Part shown: piece by piece, positions 22,774 to 26,179 of the stretch
Position numbering within the stretch: the first letter of the stretch is position 1
How the letters are laid out: every line of letters starts with the position of its first letter
Source: JAFGHJ01 sp964523975
GTDB taxonomy: Bacteria > Hydrothermota > UBA3072
Direction: 5' to 3'
Assembly (NCBI GenBank): GCA_964523975.1
Contig: CAZGBM010000023.1
Span: forward strand, 1 to 26,179
Length of the DNA stretch: 26,179 nucleotides
Position numbers and translations under genes: made by a program
Notes under the pieces: generated by a model
What the model was told of the DNA's origin: nothing
What the model saw: the letters and a program-made list of their open reading frames with translations, nothing else
Databases searched by the model: none

Positions 22774-24597
22774 TTACAATCTGAATTTCTCACCAAGATA
22801 CAATTTCTTGGCCTTTTCATTTGAAATCAAATCTTCTGTTCTCCCTTTCAGTATTATTTTTCCGTCAAACATGATGTAAGCACTATCAGTTATTTGAAGA
22901 GTTTCACGTACATTATGATCGGTTATTAATACACCTATATTCTTCTTCTTGAGCACTAAAACCATCTCCTGAAGTTCCTCTCTTGTTATAGGATCAATGC
23001 CTGTAAAGGGTTCATCCAATAATAAAAATTTTGGGGTTGACGTTAAGGCTCGCGCAATTTCAACTCTTCTTCTTTCCCCTCCGGAAAGATTATTCGCTGT
23101 TCTTGCAAGCAGAGGGGACAAATTAAATTCTTCCACCAATTCATCGAATCTGGTTTTTATTCTTTCGGGATCTTTGATTAAGATTTCAAGCATAGCCATA
23201 AGATTATCCTCTACTGAGAGGCCTCTAAAAATCGAGGCTTCTTGAGGTAAGTAACCTATACCCAACTGTGCTCTTTCATGCATTGGCTTATTGGTAATGT
23301 CCTCTTCGTTTAAATAGATAGAACCCGATTCGGGTTTTATGAATCCTGTTATCATATAAAAAGTTGTACTTTTCCCAGCTCCGTTCGGGCCAAGCAGACC
23401 TACTATTTCACTTCTACGTAGTTCAAGGCTTACATCATCTACAACTCGCTTTCTATTATATATTTTTACTAGATTTCTTGATTCTATTTTCATTTCAATA
23501 GGTTTCTCCGCTTCATTAAATAACTTCTTCTCTTCTTCTCTTGTTTCAATATCATAAATTTTTCCATCGTTTTCCTTTTGTTTCATTTCAAGTTCGTTTA
23601 TGCGTCTATCTACCCATCCTACTCTATCCGGATCAAATAATGCTTTTTCTGTTTCTTCGATTTCCTCTTCGTTTATTAATAAATTATCTAACAATGCTTT
23701 AACATCAAGAAGTCCATATCTCTTCTGCAAAACATAAAGCCGTTCTATATCTGAAGCGAAAGAAACAAATTCACATGCAAGCATAAATTCCCCTATAACT
23801 TGGTTTATAGGTTCCTCAATAATCTTTTTCATCCTATTTGTGTTAAATCCCTTAATTTCCCAGATATACATTTTGGCTCGGTATTTATCTCGAATAGCTT
23901 TTTCTCCTTCCCATTCGTCTACTTCTCCAGAAAGACTTTCCTCTACTTCATCTAACAGACTGTTAATTTCATCACTTTCTTCGGGAGATTCCAATATTTT
24001 CAGGGTTTCTTCCTCCTTCCTCTTTTCCTTCAATATATGTAAGAGCTCTATAACCTTTTCAACTGCTTTAATTGCTTGACCAATAGTTTTGATATTATCA
24101 CCCATCAAGCGTTCTAATATCTCCGGAGGCAGATCCTTACCAAGTGTATTTAATACTTTTCTCTTTGAAGATTGATCAAATTTTTTTATGGAAACCACAA
24201 CTCCTTTTTTGATTTCCGAGATAACCTCTGTTGTAAATTTTAATCGTGAAGGTGCGCAATTTGCTGTAAAAACTATTTGTTTTTTATTTTCGATAAAATA
24301 ATTGAGGAGATCAGATATTTTTTTACTTGGGGATGATTTTGAGGATATGGTATTAATATCTTCCAGTATGAGTAAATCACAACCAGTATAATCCGCCGTT
24401 TGAGATTTTTTAATATCTGATGATTTAAGAACTTGACTTCTTCCCGGATATTTTTTACTCATCCTGTCCATAAGAAAGGATTTGCCTGCTCCTGCCGGGC
24501 CATAAATATAAAGTAGTTTGTGTTCTTTTGATGTGATTACGCTTTTAATTGCATTAACCACTTCATTGTTGAAATTACCGTAGATTAGTTCTTGCAT
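22774..24597 (-). CDS. lptB: LPS export ATPase LptB fused to an N-terminal DnaA-like AAA+ domain
   Basis: One uninterrupted 607-residue frame. Residues 369-607 are a complete LptB, the ABC ATPase that powers LPS export: GPNGAGKST at 403-411, Q-loop Q452, signature LSGGERRR at 504-511, Walker B FLLLDEP at 524-530 and the H-loop ITDH at 558-561. Residues 1-190 resemble the AAA+ domain of DnaA/Hda: P-loop GPAGAGKS at 33-40, Walker B DLLILEDI at 74-81, sensor 1 FTANCAPSRL at 110-119, and NIKTIGQAI at 168-176 in the place of DnaA's NVRELEGAL. The arginine-finger position of Box VII carries Glu (ISEIKKG, 126-132). No DnaA DNA-binding domain follows. Instead there is a helical linker (about 190-365) with a GFNTNRM motif and a charged coiled-coil part. 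It follows lptA by 17 bases and precedes rpoN. The LptB call is certain; the function of the fusion is unknown. Confidence 0.93.
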   Translation of the reverse strand: MQELIYGNFNNEVVNAIKSVITSKEHKLLYIYGPAGAGKSFLMDRMSKKYPGRSQVLKSSDIKKSQTADYTGCDLLILEDINTISSKSSPSKKISDLLNYFIENKKQIVFTANCAPSRLKFTTEVISEIKKGVVVSIKKFDQSSKRKVLNTLGKDLPPEILERLMGDNIKTIGQAIKAVEKVIELLHILKEKRKEEETLKILESPEESDEINSLLDEVEESLSGEVDEWEGEKAIRDKYRAKMYIWEIKGFNTNRMKKIIEEPINQVIGEFMLACEFVSFASDIERLYVLQKRYGLLDVKALLDNLLINEEEIEETEKALFDPDRVGWVDRRINELEMKQKENDGKIYDIETREEEKKLFNEAEKPIEMKIESRNLVKIYNRKRVVDDVSLELRRSEIVGLLGPNGAGKSTTFYMITGFIKPESGSIYLNEEDITNKPMHERAQLGIGYLPQEASIFRGLSVEDNLMAMLEILIKDPERIKTRFDELVEEFNLSPLLARTANNLSGGERRRVEIARALTSTPKFLLLDEPFTGIDPITREELQEMVLVLKKKNIGVLITDHNVRETLQITDSAYIMFDGKIILKGRTEDLISNEKAKKLYLGEKFRL

Positions 24598-24614
24598 TTA
24601 TTTCATCAACTATT

Positions 24615-25355
24615 TTAGGGTTCTTTTTTAGCAAACCTACCATTCGCATTACTCATTCCTATCACGCTATCCATTGAATTTTCACTATAGAATATCCTGA
24701 GAGTGTCACCTGATACAGCATTCCTTCCTTCCTCTGTATGACTGATAGTAGTTCCTTTACATACTTCCAAAACCCCAACCTTGTGATCGATTACAATTTT
24801 ATCACCTGTAATACTGTCCATTCCCTGAAAAACATATGGAGATTCCGAGATAGTAGACTTATTGCTTTTGATAGAATGATGCAAACTTTCTCCTTTGCCG
24901 GATATCCCAGAACCCTTAAAGTTTACATTTGATAAAAACAAAAAAGAAGAATCTTTGATAAAGTATTTAATTAAATCGGAACTTACGGTTATTGACGGTG
25001 AAGTAAATGTCGGGTTTCCTTCAATCTCCAGTAAGTCTCGAGAGAATTTCCCGGAATTACCCGTTACAAGTATAGTATCTTCTCGCCATATTTTTACTTT
25101 ACCCATAGCATATAAGATTTTGCTCGGAGTATCAAACTTAAGCTTATCTGCCGTAAGGCGAAATTCTCTGCTTTCAAGGTAGATACCACCTTCAAGCAAT
25201 AGATAATTCTGCGTTTCAACACCACTTTCTGCTTGTAAAAACAGATCGGTGGAACGAACCTCTACACCGTTCTTAAAGATATTCTTGTTTCTATCTACTA
25301 TTTGCATAGAGCCTGCTTCTATTTTATATGGAACGAATATTAACAACAGTATCAT
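24615..25355 (-). CDS. lptA: LptA/OstA-like periplasmic LPS transport protein
   Basis: A 246-residue protein with a short signal peptide (about 1-14, MILLLIFVPYKIEAG) and a body of repeated beta-strands of the OstA/LptA type: segments such as LTADKLKFD, TGNSGKFSR and SGDTLRIFY recur with a DxxxYxxx-like rhythm. LptA subunits form the jelly-roll bridge that carries LPS across the periplasm. Single LptA proteins are often shorter (about 170-200 residues), so this one has room for extra strands. The ATG overlaps the lptC stop by 4 bases (ATGA), and the lptB fusion gene follows after 17 bases. The order lptC-lptA-lptB-rpoN is conserved in many diderms, which supports the assignment beyond the weak sequence signature. 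Confidence 0.85.
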   Translation of the reverse strand: MILLLIFVPYKIEAGSMQIVDRNKNIFKNGVEVRSTDLFLQAESGVETQNYLLLEGGIYLESREFRLTADKLKFDTPSKILYAMGKVKIWREDTILVTGNSGKFSRDLLEIEGNPTFTSPSITVSSDLIKYFIKDSSFLFLSNVNFKGSGISGKGESLHHSIKSNKSTISESPYVFQGMDSITGDKIVIDHKVGVLEVCKGTTISHTEEGRNAVSGDTLRIFYSENSMDSVIGMSNANGRFAKKEP

Positions 25356-25849
25356 TCCAATTCTATCTCTCCACTAAATTTTTCTTTTATAACGATATTA
25401 TTGAGACTCGGGTCGGATTCGAGCCCTCTACCCCTGTAAATTTGATTCCCCTTAGAATATTTAACTTCACTATCCGTAAATATTTTCTGTCTTTCCTCCG
25501 ACCAGTTTAATTCATCCGTCCATAAAGTCACAGAATCACTTGATATAACAACAATGTTTCCAGTTGCTCTCAAATCATTGGTTGCATGAATGATATATCC
25601 GCTATCGGCTTTTAATATCGAAGACCGATTTGAGCTTTCGTCGAAAAATTCCAACTCTAATCGATAGATAATAGTCGTATCTGAAATTTTTGCATTTTCT
25701 GCAGTCAATTTCCACTTAAGTCGACTTTCGTCATAATTTCTAAGAACAAAAGAAGAAAGACTTTCTTCTTTTGCCACAGTTTCTGTTACTTTCCGGCTAT
25801 CACATCCTAAAAAAGAAAACATTAATACCAACAAAAATATCATTCTCAT
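25352..25849 (-). CDS. lptC: LptC-like lipoprotein of LPS export
   Basis: Links the LptBFG transporter to LptA at the inner membrane. From the ATG at 25849 the product is 165 residues. It starts MRMIFLLVLMFSFLGC, a compact lipoprotein signal with Cys16, followed by beta-strand-rich sequence with the LptC-like pattern (KWKLTAENAKI, LKADSGYII, LWTDELNW, RGRGLESD). The reading frame extends to an ATG at 25876, but that start would put nine polar residues before the signal and lie inside the promoter. The TATAAT box ends six bases before the chosen ATG, which settles the start. E. coli LptC has a membrane anchor rather than a lipid; lipidated forms are predicted in many other phyla. It is the first gene of the lpt-rpoN-rnr operon. 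Confidence 0.85.
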   Translation of the reverse strand: MRMIFLLVLMFSFLGCDSRKVTETVAKEESLSSFVLRNYDESRLKWKLTAENAKISDTTIIYRLELEFFDESSNRSSILKADSGYIIHATNDLRATGNIVVISSDSVTLWTDELNWSEERQKIFTDSEVKYSKGNQIYRGRGLESDPSLNNIVIKEKFSGEIELE

Positions 25850-25855
25850 AATATA

Positions 25856-25883
25856 ATTATAAGCCTCTAAAGACAAAAGTCAA
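25856..25883 (-). promoter_or_regulatory. Promoter of the lptC-lptA-lptB-rpoN-rnr operon (leaderless layout)
   Basis: On the minus strand TTGACT (25883-25878), a 16-base spacer and a perfect TATAAT (25861-25856) are followed by six bases, TATATT, and the lptC ATG at 25849. It is the best promoter match in the window. With initiation six to seven bases past the -10 box the RNA would start on the start codon, and no Shine-Dalgarno exists. A 10-base palindrome, GTTATATAAC (25889-25898), lies five bases upstream of the -35 box; such short dyads are common by chance in this AT-rich DNA. Confidence 0.75.
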
Positions 25884-26179
25884 CATAAGTTATATAACAT
25901 TTTTTTCTAACATAAATATCTTTAATAAGTTCTGCTACAAAGAACACATAGTCCTCATCGTAGCGAAGCCGTTAAAATGAAAAAATTAAATACCAAAACG
26001 GAAAATTACAAATCAAAATTTAAAAATGTATTAAAAAAATAAATAAAAAATCCCTTTTTTATCTGCATTCATCTGCACCCCAATTATTTTTAGTTTTTGC
26101 GTTTTTATTTGTCATTTTGCTTTTTAATTTTTGATTTATCTTTATTAAGAACTCATAAAAATTAAAAAGATTTCTATAC
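25884..26179. other. AT-rich non-coding region upstream of lptC
   Basis: No convincing gene is present on either strand. The stretch contains a perfect AT-only inverted repeat (ATAAAAAA-TCCC-TTTTTTAT, 26043-26062). An imperfect inverted pair lies at 26008-26026 and 26121-26139, matching at 17 of 19 bases. There is also a short ten-base-phased repeat, ATCTGCATTC-ATCTGCACCC (26061-26080). It resembles the phased repeats at 19078-19160 in style but not in exact sequence. The end of whatever gene lies to the right is not visible. Confidence 0.5.

Noticed and set aside
22761..22820. Upstream ATG at 22820 as the rpoN start
   Set aside because: It overlaps lptB by 47 bases and adds 20 residues not seen in sigma-54 Region I; the ATG at 22760 gives the expected N-terminus.
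23480..23560. A frameshift or assembly join between an AAA+ gene and lptB
   Set aside because: The frame is open throughout, codon use does not change at the junction, and the linker is ordinary coding sequence; raw reads would be needed for proof.
25850..25876. Upstream ATG at 25876 as the lptC start
   Set aside because: It would add nine polar residues before a complete lipoprotein signal, and its codons overlap the -10 box and spacer of an excellent promoter.

Overview
This 26.2 kb stretch is AT-rich, densely packed bacterial chromosome with no sign of a mobile element, CRISPR array or rRNA. The lpt genes, BamD and two lipoproteins indicate a diderm (LPS-bearing) bacterium. A GWxTD-domain protein, a tmRNA tag ending in YAMAA and DivIVA beside Lpt/Bam genes suggest an uncultured or poorly studied lineage related to the FCB group. 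That placement is an inference from motifs, not a measured phylogeny.

Layout. (1) 1-5020, minus strand: cobB(sir2)-prfA-prmC-nadK-recN, a tight operon with overlapping genes. recN runs off the left edge. (2) 5168-14921, minus strand: a type IV pilus operon of two tandem PilB-type extension ATPases, pilT, pilC, a PilS-like membrane histidine kinase, a PilR-like sigma-54 activator and a secreted GWxTD-domain protein. (3) 14922-15107: divergent control region. (4) 15108-19042, plus strand: tmRNA (ssrA), then divIVA, a PNP-family nucleoside phosphorylase, a TPR lipoprotein, bamD and nadD. (5) 19043-19281: convergent intergenic space with a long imperfect inverted repeat. (6) 19282-25849, minus strand: lptC-lptA-lptB-rpoN-rnr. 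(7) 25850-26179: AT-rich non-coding DNA.

How the parts fit. The pilus ATPases, platform protein and PilS/PilR-like pair form one regulated machine, and sigma-54 (rpoN), which the activator needs, is encoded in the lpt operon. The lpt genes supply the LPS-export bridge and ATPase. NAD metabolism recurs: nadD makes deamido-NAD, nadK makes NADP, and the sirtuin consumes NAD. Translation quality control also recurs: tmRNA, RF1 and its methylase PrmC, and RNase R, which is a known tmRNA partner.

Main points of interest. The lptB gene is one uninterrupted frame encoding an N-terminal DnaA-like AAA+ domain (with the arginine-finger position changed), a helical linker and a complete LptB ATPase. Three operons begin with a recognisable -35/-10 promoter whose -10 box lies exactly six bases before the start codon and without a Shine-Dalgarno, while many genes inside operons have one; this points to leaderless first genes. 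Other points are the tandem PilB paralogues with divergent catalytic motifs in one copy, an Asp at the base-recognition site of the nucleoside phosphorylase, a short tmRNA tag, and a perfect palindrome inside the pilus promoter.
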